Assembly: GCA_965267185.1 (NCBI GenBank)
Contig: OZ253937.1
Coordinates: 3,224,001-3,288,000, forward strand
DNA from: G965267185 sp965267185
Lineage (GTDB): Bacteria > Pseudomonadota > Alphaproteobacteria > UBA6615
Direction of reading: 5' to 3'
Length of the DNA: 64,000 bases
Shown here: piece by piece, positions 44,181-52,027 of the stretch
How the letters are laid out: every line of letters begins with the position of its first letter
Position numbering within the stretch: position 1 is the first letter of the stretch
The notes under the pieces: generated by a model
Told to the model about the DNA's origin: nothing
Databases searched by the model: none
What the model saw: only the letters and a program-made list of their open reading frames with translations
Made by a program: the position numbers and the translations under genes

Positions 44181-44182
44181 TT

Positions 44183-44265
44183 GCGCCGCCGCGCCGGTGG
44201 TCAACTTGGCGGTGCCGCTGGTCGCCGAAGCCGGCGTCGGCGACACCTGGGACGAGGCGCATTAG
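44183..44265 (+). repeat. 83-bp direct repeat, right copy (displaced polA 3' end)
   Basis: Untranslated remnant that would encode the last 27 residues and stop of polA. It differs from the functional copy (40937-41019) only at four synonymous positions. It begins 2 bases after the glycosylase-fusion stop and marks the right border of the island. It is probably the original polA end. Confidence 0.93.
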
Positions 44266-44400
44266 CGGCCCAGTTTGTTACTCCCGAATTCGTGAACGGT
44301 CTGTAACGCGGCGGCGCTAGCGTCTCCGTGTATGCACACCGTAAGTTTGGGTTGCCGTTTGGACCACACCTAAACACTGCTTATTCAGGGAGACTTCACG

Positions 44401-45321
44401 ATGAAATTGTCACGAATCGCCGTCGCGTTTGCGGCGGTGTCCTTTACCGCGGCCGTGGCGTTCGCGGCGGCGCCGAATGCCCACGCCCAAAGCCACGATG
44501 CCCACAATCACGGCGGTGCGGACCAGCTGGCGCAAAACGAGCCGAAACGCTCGATCACCGAGGTGGCGCCTGGGCTTTACCGGTTCCAGAACAATTTCCA
44601 TGTTTCGGTATTTCTGGTCACCGACGAGGGCGTGATCGCCACCGACCCGATCAACGCCGACGCCGCGGCGTGGCTCGAAAACGAGATCCGCTCGCGCTTC
44701 AACCAGGAAATCAAGTATGTGGTGCTGAGCCACGATCACCGCGACCATAGCTCGGGCGGCGAAGTATGGGCCGACACCGCCACCGTGATCTCCCATGTCA
44801 ATGCGCGCGACGTGATCATCGGCGAGAAGCGGCCGACCGCGGTGCCCGACCTCACGTTCAGCGACCGCATGAATATCGAGCTGGGCGGTCAGACGGTCGA
44901 GCTGCGCTATGTGGGGCGCAATCATTCCGACAATTCGGTCGTCATGCGCTTCCCGGCGCAGCGGGTGCTGTTCGCGGTTGACTTTATTCCGGTGGGCGGC
45001 GTCGCCTTCCGCGACCTCCCCGATGCCTGGTTGCCTGACTGGCAGGAGTCGCTCCGCGTGGTCGAGACCATGGACTTCGATATTCTGGTGCCGGGCCATG
45101 GCCGCAACGGCACCAAGGCCGATGTCACCGCTTTCCGCGAATATATGGACGATCTGTGGGCGGCCGTGACCGCGGCGGTGCGCGAAGGCAAGACACTCGA
45201 GCAAGCGCAGGCCGAGATTAAGCTGCCGAAATACGAAAGCTGGTTCCGCTACAACGAGTGGCTGCCACTCAATATCGCCGGCATGTACCGCCACTTTTCC
45301 ACGCACCGGCGGGGCAACTAG
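44401..45321 (+). CDS. Exported metallo-beta-lactamase-fold hydrolase
   Basis: 306 residues with a signal peptide (VAFAAVSFTAAVAFAAAPNAHAQ) and a His-rich mature start (SHDAHNH). The metal site motif is SHDHRDHSSGG; further ligands lie in GRNHSDNS, FAVDFIP and VPGHGRNG. This is a periplasmic MBL-fold enzyme of unknown substrate. It was the neighbour of polA before the island came in. ATG 44401 follows GGGAG. Confidence 0.87.
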   Translation: MKLSRIAVAFAAVSFTAAVAFAAAPNAHAQSHDAHNHGGADQLAQNEPKRSITEVAPGLYRFQNNFHVSVFLVTDEGVIATDPINADAAAWLENEIRSRFNQEIKYVVLSHDHRDHSSGGEVWADTATVISHVNARDVIIGEKRPTAVPDLTFSDRMNIELGGQTVELRYVGRNHSDNSVVMRFPAQRVLFAVDFIPVGGVAFRDLPDAWLPDWQESLRVVETMDFDILVPGHGRNGTKADVTAFREYMDDLWAAVTAAVREGKTLEQAQAEIKLPKYESWFRYNEWLPLNIAGMYRHFSTHRRGN

Positions 45322-45337
45322 GCCCGGAAAAAGACTT

Positions 45338-45362
45338 ATCCCTCCCCGCAACGGGGAGGGAT
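45338..45362. terminator. Strong GC-rich hairpin after the MBL gene
   Basis: A perfect 11-bp stem (arms ATCCCTCCCCG and CGGGGAGGGAT) with a CAA loop, 16 bases after the MBL stop. There is no T run after it, so it may be a factor-dependent stop, an RNA stabiliser or an intergenic repeat related to the one at 7878-7978. Confidence 0.5.
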
Positions 45363-45429
45363 GAGTTGCCGCGCCGCAGTGGCACTGTATGATCTCGCAA
45401 AATCGATAGTCCAGCGAAGGAGCAGCCCG

Positions 45430-46110
45430 ATGGCGCGTATACCCCTAGTCGAACCCGAGGCCGTCGACGGCGAACTCGAAGAATTTTACGGAGCGGTGAC
45501 GGCCCTGCTCGGCCGTGTGCCGCATTTCTATCGCACGATCTCTCAAGCGCCGCTGTTGGCCATGCTGTTTCTACCGATCAACGCTGCCAACCAGCGCGAA
45601 TGGCCGGGCGCTCGCCTGTCGGGCCGGATCAAAGAGCTCGTGGTGATCAAGACCAGCCATGTGAACGGCTGCGACTATTGCTACGCCCATAACACGTCGC
45701 TCGGGCAAGCGGCGGGCATCACCCATGAGCAAATCATCGATATGTCGTCCGACGATTATCTCAGCTCGGCGAATTTCACCGAACGCGAGCGGGCGGCCGT
45801 ATTGTGGGCCGAGCATGTTACCCGCAACACCGCGCAGAAGCGCGACGATGTCTACGAGCAGGTGAAGGCGCAGTTCAGCGACGCCGAGATCGTCGAGCTA
45901 ACGCTCATCTGCGCCATGTTCAATATGATCAACCGGGTCAACGACGCGCTCGATATCACCATCGAGGAGCAGCCGGAGATCGATAAGATCCAGGGCTCGC
46001 TGGTGCTCGATCCCCAGAAGATGAGCGATTACCTACATTGGTTGGCTGACAATTGGCTGCAGGACTTCGAGGCGATCAACCGCCGGGCCGAAAAAGCGGC
46101 GGCGGCTTAA
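45430..46110 (+). CDS. Carboxymuconolactone decarboxylase/AhpD-like protein
   Basis: About 226 residues. The helical CMD domain shows NGCDYCYAHNTSLGQAAG, with the CxxC pair and His expected of AhpD-type peroxidase-related proteins. It probably reduces or relays thiols in peroxide defence. ATG 45430 has GAAGGAGC upstream; the frame extends to 45361 without family similarity. Confidence 0.88.
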   Translation: MARIPLVEPEAVDGELEEFYGAVTALLGRVPHFYRTISQAPLLAMLFLPINAANQREWPGARLSGRIKELVVIKTSHVNGCDYCYAHNTSLGQAAGITHEQIIDMSSDDYLSSANFTERERAAVLWAEHVTRNTAQKRDDVYEQVKAQFSDAEIVELTLICAMFNMINRVNDALDITIEEQPEIDKIQGSLVLDPQKMSDYLHWLADNWLQDFEAINRRAEKAAAA

Positions 46111-46154
46111 TCATAAGCACCTCATGGTTCGCTTGTCGAAGCGTGAGGCTCGGC

Positions 46155-46187
46155 GTCCTCATTCTTCGACAGGCTCAGGATGAGGAC
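46155..46187. repeat. Imperfect-palindrome intergenic repeat, copy 2
   Basis: GTCCTCAT and ATGAGGAC arms enclose the TTCGACAGGCTCAGG core shared with 7815-7841. A looser related inverted unit (CCTCATGGTTCG ... TGTCGAAGC) lies just before it at about 46122-46150. They sit between the convergent AhpD-like and MBL genes. Confidence 0.75.
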
Positions 46188-46203
46188 ACTTTCGCTGGTT
46201 ATG

Positions 46204-47088
46204 CTACAGCGCGTTCAGTGGAATCTTTAGATAGCTGACGCCGTTGTCGTCGGGCGGCGGCAGCGCGCCGGCGCGGATGTTGACCTGGATGGCCGGCAGA
46301 ATCAGCGACGGCATGCTCAAGCTGGCGTCGCGTTCCGTGCGCATGGCGATGAACTGGTCTTCGCTCACGCCGTCGTTGATGTGAATATTGTCCGTGCGTT
46401 CGGCTACCACCGAACTCTCCCAGGCGAAATCGCGCCCGCCGGGGCCGTAGTCGTGGCACATGAACAGCCGCGTTTCTTCCGGCAGCGAGAGGATCTTGCG
46501 GACCGACCGGTAAAGCGTCGCCGCGTCACCGCCGGGAAAGTCGGTTCGCGCTGTGCCGAAGTCGGGCATGAAAATGGTGTCGCCGACAAACACGCAATCG
46601 CCGATGACATAGGAAACGCAGGCCGGTGTGTGCCCCGGCGTATGCATCACCTGTCCTTCCAGCGCGCCGAGGCGAAACGTATCGCCGTCGGCAAGCAGCC
46701 GGTCGAACTGGCTTCCGTCGGCCGCGAAATCGTCGCCCAGATTGAAAATGCGCTTGAAGGTTTTTTGGGCGGCGACGATATGTTCACCGATGGCGGTGCG
46801 CCCGCCGAGATGTTCTTTGAGATAGGCGGCGCCCGACAAGTGATCGGCATGGGCGTGGGTTTCCAAAATCCACTCCACCTGCAGATCGTTGCCTCGAACG
46901 TGGGCGATCACTTCGTCGGCGCTATGGGTCGCGGTGCGGCCCGAACTGGGGTCGTAGTCGAGGACCGGATCGATGATTGCGCAACTTCTGCCACCCTCTT
47001 CGTGGACGACGTAGGTAACGGTATGAGTAGCCTCGTCAAAAAAAGCCGCGATCTCCGGTTTCAAGACCATCGGTGCCGGTGCGTTCAT
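46204..47088 (-). CDS. MBL-fold hydrolase, persulfide dioxygenase/Blh-like
   Basis: 294 residues. The glyoxalase-II-type metal site is ETHAHADHLSG, with further ligands in HTPGHTPACVSY, FVGDTIF and CHDYGPGG. This pattern fits the ETHE1/Blh group that oxidizes glutathione persulfide or handles sulfide. The N-terminus (VLKPEIAAFFDEATHTVTYVV) is also Blh-like. No rhodanese or BigR regulator is adjacent, so the sulfide role is inferred from sequence only. Confidence 0.87.
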   Translation of the reverse strand: MNAPAPMVLKPEIAAFFDEATHTVTYVVHEEGGRSCAIIDPVLDYDPSSGRTATHSADEVIAHVRGNDLQVEWILETHAHADHLSGAAYLKEHLGGRTAIGEHIVAAQKTFKRIFNLGDDFAADGSQFDRLLADGDTFRLGALEGQVMHTPGHTPACVSYVIGDCVFVGDTIFMPDFGTARTDFPGGDAATLYRSVRKILSLPEETRLFMCHDYGPGGRDFAWESSVVAERTDNIHINDGVSEDQFIAMRTERDASLSMPSLILPAIQVNIRAGALPPPDDNGVSYLKIPLNAL

Positions 47089-47406
47089 AGCGGACCTCTC
47101 TCTTACGCCTAATGCAGCGCCGATGCCATTTTGGTTAACAAGCGGCGCGCGGCCTTGATCCAGATCAGCCCGTTACCGCGCTGGTGTTCAGCGGCCGCAA
47201 CTTTGTCGATTTCGCACGAAAAACTGTTGGTATTAACCATGTTCTCGGACAAAAAGCCGGGAGCGGTGGCTGACAGTGGTTGGCCGATGCGCTAACGTTC
47301 ATTGCAGGAGATGCGGGCCTCTTTTCCGACGCTTTTTACTGAGAAACGTCGGACGCTAAGTCAAATGACGTGGCACGGTCGACGGCAGAATGCTAGCTCC
47401 TTAAAC
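47089..47406. other. Intergenic region between divergent genes
   Basis: 318 bases between the MBL gene and the hypothetical gene. No RNA gene, repeat or convincing frame was seen. It should contain divergent promoters; none is clear enough to mark. If the hypothetical gene starts at the upstream ATG (47308 or 47365), part of this stretch is coding. Confidence 0.5.
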
Positions 47407-47907
47407 ATGATGATGAGCGCAGATAACGTGGTTTCGGTACGCGATACAGAAGCAACACCGAAAGATGATTTACCGCCGATGGGTGCTGATGCATCTGCGC
47501 CGATCGTCTGGGTGTTGTGTCGTCAGCGGGGTGACGGAAGCTTTGAAAGCTTGCGTTCTTTCGACGATGAAGCGCGCGCGCGCGCCGACCTCGAACTCGT
47601 CCAAAGCGTTTCCGATGATAAGTTTTGGCTGTCGGCCGTTCCCTTCGTTCAGTCGAACACGCAGACCCCCGGCGAGTTGATGTCGCGGGTGCAAGCGCTC
47701 GCGTTAGCGTGGCTCGCCGACGGTGCGGAAGCGGAAGGTACAGCGTTGCTCGACGACACCGTCCAGGTGAGGCCGCAACACGTCCGTGGTTTTCTGTCGG
47801 TGCCGCCAGAAGAATGGCAGCAGATGGAGGAGAAGGGCTGGGTGCGCAACGGTCTTCTGACGCCGGAAGGCGCCGAAATTATCGGGCGCAAACGCGTTTC
47901 TGTTTAG
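47407..47907 (+). CDS. Hypothetical protein
   Basis: About 166 residues, not recognised. The middle part (WVLCRQRGDGSFESLRSFDDEARARADLELVQ) is compact and mostly helical, and the end (VPPEEWQQMEEKGWVRNGLLTPEGAEIIG) resembles a winged-helix tail. There is no signal peptide or membrane helix. The start is uncertain: ATG 47407 is used here, but in-frame ATGs at 47308 and 47365 exist and no good ribosome site marks any of them. It is convergent with the PAS histidine kinase, with 3 bases between the stops. Confidence 0.6.
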   Translation: MMMSADNVVSVRDTEATPKDDLPPMGADASAPIVWVLCRQRGDGSFESLRSFDDEARARADLELVQSVSDDKFWLSAVPFVQSNTQTPGELMSRVQALALAWLADGAEAEGTALLDDTVQVRPQHVRGFLSVPPEEWQQMEEKGWVRNGLLTPEGAEIIGRKRVSV

Positions 47908-47910
47908 GGT

Positions 47911-49566
47911 CTAAGTCGCGCCGTCCCAAGACGGCAGCGCCAAGGTAAACCGCGATCCCTTTTCGAGTTCGCTGACCAGCGTAATATCGCCGCCCATCAG
48001 CTGCGCCAGCTTACGCGCGACGTGCAGTCCGATGCCGACCCCTTCGGTGTTGGTGGTGAACGCATCGGAGCGGACCCGGTGGAAGCGCTCGAACACAGAC
48101 TCGGTACGGTCCTCGGGGATACCGATGCCGGTATCCCACACCGTGATCTGCACCTCGCCCTCCTGGACCGGCGCAACGTCAATGCCGATGGTGCCGCCTT
48201 CCGGTGTGAATTTGACGGCGTTGGTCAGCAGGTTGATCAAGATCTGGCGGGCCGCTGTCACGTCAGCGCGGACTTGGATACCGTCGTCCACTTCCGGAAC
48301 GTGAACCGCCAGGCCAGCGTTTTGTGCCCGCACCTCGATCATCGACAGGGTGTCGCGCAGCAGATCGGCAACGCTCAAGCGCTCCGGATTTAGATCGGTG
48401 GTCTCGTTTTCGATGCGGACCGTATCGAGAAGATTGTCGATGATCTGCACCAGGTGACCGGACGCGGAGAGTACATTGTCGAGATAGTCGCCCATCCGCT
48501 CGGTGATTGGGCCGGCGACCTGCCGGCGGCAGAGCTCGCTGAAACCGATAATCGCGTTGAGCGGGGTGCGCAGCTCGTGGCTGGTGAGCGCCAGAAACTC
48601 GCTTTTTGCGGCCGACGCCGCCTCGGCTTTGGCAAGCGCATCGTTGAGTTGCTCGTTACGTTCTTCAAGCGTCTTGAGGGCTTGTTCGAGATCCCGGCGG
48701 GCGCTCACCATCGCCCGTTCGGCTTCCAAGGTCCGGGTGATGTCGGTTCCCGTGCCGCGAAATCCTAAAAACCGTCCGCTGGACTTGTCGAAGAACGGCA
48801 TGCCGCTCAAGTGGATCCGCCGTGGCTGGCCAACTTCGTCACGCATGATGAACAGGCGGTTGCGGAATGAGCGGTGGCTGGCGAACAGACTTTCGAGATC
48901 GGGGGTGCCGGCGGAGGCTTCGGGCAGCTCACCGAGGGAGAGCACATGTTTGCCGAGATGCATGTGCGGCGGCACACCGGTAATTGCGGCGATGCGCGGC
49001 GATACCTCGGTAAGCTGTAGGTCGGCGTCGGTCTCCCACACCCAGTCCGACGTCGCGCGGATCGTGTCGTTGAGTTTTTCGACCGTCTCGGCCAGTTTTT
49101 TCTCCAACGTCGTGTTGCGGGTGACGTCTTCGAAGTAGCCGTAAAACAGACGCCCGCCCTCACGCTCGCTGACAAAATGGCGGCCCAGATACAGCCGGGT
49201 CATCCCGGCGCGGCGAACTTCGGTATGGATCGGTTCGAAGTGACCGGTATCGGCGAGGCCCTCGAGGACATTGCGCAGCGGGGTCGGTGCGGCGGCGTTG
49301 TCGGACAGATCGACGGCGAAACCCCAAGCGTCGCGCGACAGTTCGACGAAGCCATCGGTGACGTAGACCAAATCGAAATTGGCGTCGGCCACATAGACCG
49401 GGCCGAACTGTTCCAGCAGAAGTCCGCCGACGTCGGGGCCGTCGAATACCTGCGCCTCAACGGAGCCGGTGGCCGCCGACGCGGTGCCGACAGGTTCGGT
49501 TTTCGACCGTGGCGAGTAGACCCGTCCCTGTTCACCTGCCGTGCGTTGCTTGAAGACTTCGGTCAT
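47911..49566 (-). CDS. PAS-domain sensor histidine kinase (soluble)
   Basis: 551 residues without membrane helices. Three PAS-like segments are visible: VYVADANFDLVYVTDGF, DWVWETDADLQLTEVSPRIAAITG and the C-terminal PAC part FDKSSGRFLGFRGTGTDIT. A coiled coil (LEERNEQLNDALAKAEAA) leads to the H-box LTSHELRTPLNAIIGFS, and an HATPase domain follows (NLLTNAVKFTPEGG, DTGIGIPED, GIGLHVARKL). No response regulator is adjacent, so it is an orphan kinase locally. Confidence 0.93.
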   Translation of the reverse strand: MTEVFKQRTAGEQGRVYSPRSKTEPVGTASAATGSVEAQVFDGPDVGGLLLEQFGPVYVADANFDLVYVTDGFVELSRDAWGFAVDLSDNAAAPTPLRNVLEGLADTGHFEPIHTEVRRAGMTRLYLGRHFVSEREGGRLFYGYFEDVTRNTTLEKKLAETVEKLNDTIRATSDWVWETDADLQLTEVSPRIAAITGVPPHMHLGKHVLSLGELPEASAGTPDLESLFASHRSFRNRLFIMRDEVGQPRRIHLSGMPFFDKSSGRFLGFRGTGTDITRTLEAERAMVSARRDLEQALKTLEERNEQLNDALAKAEAASAAKSEFLALTSHELRTPLNAIIGFSELCRRQVAGPITERMGDYLDNVLSASGHLVQIIDNLLDTVRIENETTDLNPERLSVADLLRDTLSMIEVRAQNAGLAVHVPEVDDGIQVRADVTAARQILINLLTNAVKFTPEGGTIGIDVAPVQEGEVQITVWDTGIGIPEDRTESVFERFHRVRSDAFTTNTEGVGIGLHVARKLAQLMGGDITLVSELEKGSRFTLALPSWDGAT

Positions 49567-50238
49567 GAACGATGCTTTCTGCTGACCCCAAATCGCGCTG
49601 GGCTGAGGGGAAAGTAGCCCGAACGGATTTACGTTTTATTGTTCATGTTGGGCGCGACCATAACCTAACGCGTGATTAATGAAAACAAGAATGTATATGA
49701 ATCAATGTCTTTTACTTGATTCTTCACGTAAGGCGCAGAGTATTGCCGCATTTATTCGCGGCCAGTTTCTCCTCGCTACCTTGCCATCTTCGTTTAAACC
49801 AAGAGCCTCTAAGTGATCGCTGCCGTTCCGGGTAGTTATGTGTGTCGCGCGACGGCGAGGCCGGTTGACATATCATCTTCCGGTAATCTTTGGGCGATCT
49901 CGTTCGCCTTACTTGTCTGGACTAATTCTCGTGGGCGACTAACAAAAACTCATTATTGGTTGCTCAAATCGAAGGTATAGCGGTGCCGAGTGCGTTTAGA
50001 ATCAATATCTTCCCTGCTTTCTAGAATATATGTTTTGCCGCTGACTCAACGCAGCACCGGGCATATTTGAACAGAACCGTCGGGCGCGACCTACAGTTAA
50101 TATTTGTGCTATGCTTATTGCTAATGAGGCAATAAGCTCGACAATAGAAAAATAATAAGTCGAGTACCGAAAGCTGCGGGCTTATGCAGGTAGCGACGCC
50201 GGTTGGTTGGTGCCGTCTGGGGGTAAGGATCGTTACCA
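49567..50238. other. Long AT-richer intergenic region upstream of the cold-shock gene
   Basis: 672 bases between the divergent kinase and cold-shock genes. No conserved frame was found. Visible features are a 10-bp palindrome GTCGCGCGAC (49844-49853) and a hairpin at 50113-50137. Cold-shock genes often have long regulated leaders, and part of this region may be such a 5' untranslated RNA. A small RNA gene cannot be excluded. Confidence 0.5.
50113..50137 (+). promoter_or_regulatory. Hairpin in the putative cold-shock leader
   Basis: Perfect 9-bp inverted repeat, GCTTATTGC and GCAATAAGC, with a 7-base loop. It lies about 100 bases before the start codon. It may be a structured leader element or an operator. 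Confidence 0.45.
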
Positions 50239-50736
50239 ATGAGTGATTCTAGTCTATCCGACGCTGGCGATGGTGTGAAAACGTCAGCGGTTGTTAAGTG
50301 GTTTAATCCAATTAAAGGGTACGGGTTCGTTCAGCCGGATGATGGCAGCGGAGATGCGTTTGTACATGTCTCCGTGCTTGAAGCTGCCGGCCACCGTGAT
50401 CTTCCCGACGGCGCCGCCGTCGAATGTGAGATCACTCAAGGGGCCAAAGGGCCGACCGTAACTGCTATTTTCAGCGTTTCGGCACCGGAGGGTGAGGCCA
50501 GCGTCGCTGCTGAAGCCGAGCATGAAGGGCCGATGATCGACGGGACGGTGAAATTCTTCGACGCCAACAAAGGTTACGGTTTTGTCGTACCCGATGACGG
50601 CGGACCGGACATTTTCATCTCCGGCCGCGTTGTTGCCAGTAGCGGTTTACGAATGTTGGAACCGGAGTCCCGGGTGCGGGTTGGTACGCAGCAGGGGGAC
50701 AAAGGCCCGCTCGCCGTACGGATTGAACTAGCCTAG
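50239..50736 (+). CDS. Double cold-shock-domain protein
   Basis: 165 residues made of two cold-shock domains. The first has VVKWFNPIKGYGFV and DAFVHVSVL; the second, from about residue 100, has TVKFFDANKGYGFV and DIFISGRVV. These hold the RNP1/RNP2-type nucleic-acid-binding aromatic residues. In the second domain the usual FVH of RNP2 is FIS. An Ala/Glu-rich linker joins the domains. Such two-domain CspD-like proteins are common in alphaproteobacteria. It likely acts as an RNA chaperone. Confidence 0.93.
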   Translation: MSDSSLSDAGDGVKTSAVVKWFNPIKGYGFVQPDDGSGDAFVHVSVLEAAGHRDLPDGAAVECEITQGAKGPTVTAIFSVSAPEGEASVAAEAEHEGPMIDGTVKFFDANKGYGFVVPDDGGPDIFISGRVVASSGLRMLEPESRVRVGTQQGDKGPLAVRIELA

Positions 50737-50738
50737 GC

Positions 50739-51326
50739 CTAGTCGGCCTCTGATTCAGGCATCGAGGTCGCCGCTTCGATCTGACACGCGGCGGCGCGCT
50801 TGGCGTCGGCAGCGACCTTTGCGCCGTCGCCGCTGGCATGCGCGACGACGATTGCTCCTTCCATCAACAACGCAAGCGCGCGCGCCAAGCTATCGGGTGT
50901 TTGCATGCCGGCAGCCGCCGCGAGGTTTGCGATATACGCTTCGACAACGCGTTTGTGTTCGGCAACCGCGACATGGATCGGGTCAGTCCGGTCGCTGTAC
51001 TCCCCGGCGGCATTGATAAAGGTACAGCCCCTGAAGTCGTCGTCGTCGAACCACTCGCCGAGAACGTCGAACATGATGTGAAGCCGTTCGACCGGATCTT
51101 GTGTCCGCGATTCGACTTCGCGCGAAAACCAATGGCGAAACTCCTCGTCTCTGCGCCGCAGCGCCGCCAGGATGAGGTCATCCTTGGATCGAAAATGATT
51201 GTAAAGCGTCATTTTGGCGACGCCGGCCTCCGCCAAAATCCGATCGATACCGGCGGCGTGAAAGCCCTCGCGGTTGAACACCGCCAGTGCGGTTTCGACG
51301 AGTTGTTCGCGTCGTGATTCGGGCAT
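50739..51326 (-). CDS. TetR/AcrR family regulator
   Basis: 195 residues. The N-terminal helix-turn-helix domain reads FNREGFHAAGIDRILAEAGVAKMTLYNHFRSKDDL, typical of TetR proteins that sense small electrophiles or aromatics; the ligand domain is divergent. ATG 51326 is preferred over 51341. A palindrome ACAGA-N4-TCTGT lies 19 bases upstream and a related one, ACAGAC-TG-GTCTGT, lies at 51513-51526, so it likely represses itself and the gene at 51612. Confidence 0.92.
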   Translation of the reverse strand: MPESRREQLVETALAVFNREGFHAAGIDRILAEAGVAKMTLYNHFRSKDDLILAALRRRDEEFRHWFSREVESRTQDPVERLHIMFDVLGEWFDDDDFRGCTFINAAGEYSDRTDPIHVAVAEHKRVVEAYIANLAAAAGMQTPDSLARALALLMEGAIVVAHASGDGAKVAADAKRAAACQIEAATSMPESEAD

Positions 51327-51345
51327 GCATCCTCTCTGCATCTAA

Positions 51346-51359
51346 ACAGACAATTCTGT
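51346..51359. promoter_or_regulatory. Putative TetR operator, site 1
   Basis: ACAGA-CAAT-TCTGT, an inverted repeat just before the TetR gene start. Its half site is shared with 51513-51526, supporting a common binding protein. Confidence 0.5.
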
Positions 51360-51512
51360 CGTATTAGATATAGCGATTAACTCGAGATTGGCAATTCACA
51401 AATTTCAGCCTTAGGGGGTCACGCTGGAATACATGTGGAAAGGGACCTGGTTTACAGGGTTTTTCTAAATGAACGCGGGCCCAAAATTATTTTTGCATCG
51501 CCTCTTGATTAT

Positions 51513-51526
51513 ACAGACTGGTCTGT
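51513..51526. promoter_or_regulatory. Putative TetR operator, site 2
   Basis: ACAGAC-TG-GTCTGT, perfect 6-bp arms. It lies 86 bases before ATG 51612 in an AT-rich stretch (TATATATTAA follows) that resembles a promoter. This type of AGAC-NN-GTCT palindrome is typical for NemR-like TetR proteins. Confidence 0.6.
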
Positions 51527-51611
51527 CTATATATTAACCAATTGTGGCGCCGACGAAGCGTTGGCGCTGGACAAATGGGGCCGGCGATAGGCCCCGAGAA
51601 AGCGAGGCGTC

Positions 51612-51956
51612 ATGTGGTACATCGCATCATCGAATAGCCGCATCTGGCGCGGTCTCACGGCCGCCGCATTCACCCTTTTGATGTTGGTAGGCATTGCGCT
51701 CCTGAGCGCACCTGCTGCGGCGCAGAACAGTTGTGGCCCGCGTGAAGCCGTCCTCGAACTGCTGGGCAATCAGTACGACGAAACGACCGTTGCCGTCGGT
51801 TTGGCCAATAGTGGCGGCGTCGTCGAAGTACTTGCCTCCAACGATGGCAGCACGTGGACGATCATGCTGACGATGCCGGACGGCAATAGTTGCGTCGTTG
51901 CTAGCGGCGAGGCGTGGATCGAGCTGCTGCGCGAAGCAAAAGGTCAAATTTCGTAA
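51612..51956 (+). CDS. Small exported hypothetical protein
   Basis: 114 residues. A signal peptide (RGLTAAAFTLLMLVGIALLSAPAAAQ) is followed by a mature domain of about 77 residues: NSCGPREAVLELLGNQYDE, then beta-rich VAVGLANSGGVVEVLASNDGSTWTIML and a second Cys in GNSCVV. The two Cys probably form a disulphide. I do not assign a family. It is divergent from the TetR gene with two palindromes between them, so it may be the regulator's target. Confidence 0.72.
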   Translation: MWYIASSNSRIWRGLTAAAFTLLMLVGIALLSAPAAAQNSCGPREAVLELLGNQYDETTVAVGLANSGGVVEVLASNDGSTWTIMLTMPDGNSCVVASGEAWIELLREAKGQIS

Positions 51957-52027
51957 GCGGACTGATTGGATGGTTGCTGCCGAACCGAGAGCGGTTTGGC
52001 AGCGCTTCCACCGACGGGATATGCGGC

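Larger units (their letters stand above)
41020..44182. mobile_element. AT-rich island inserted at the polA 3' end
   Basis: Segment of 3163 bases between two copies of the polA 3' end. Its base composition is visibly AT-richer than the flanks, with A/T-ending codons and runs such as AAAAAAATAAAA that are rare elsewhere in the window. It carries three same-strand genes with tight spacing and no integrase, transposase or terminal inverted repeat. It looks like a compact cargo module acquired by recombination that restored an intact polA end. Confidence 0.85.

Noticed and set aside
44028..44246. Minus-strand frame sharing its first residues with one at 40659-41000
   Set aside because: Both are antisense readings of the duplicated polA end, not genes; they only reflect the direct repeat.
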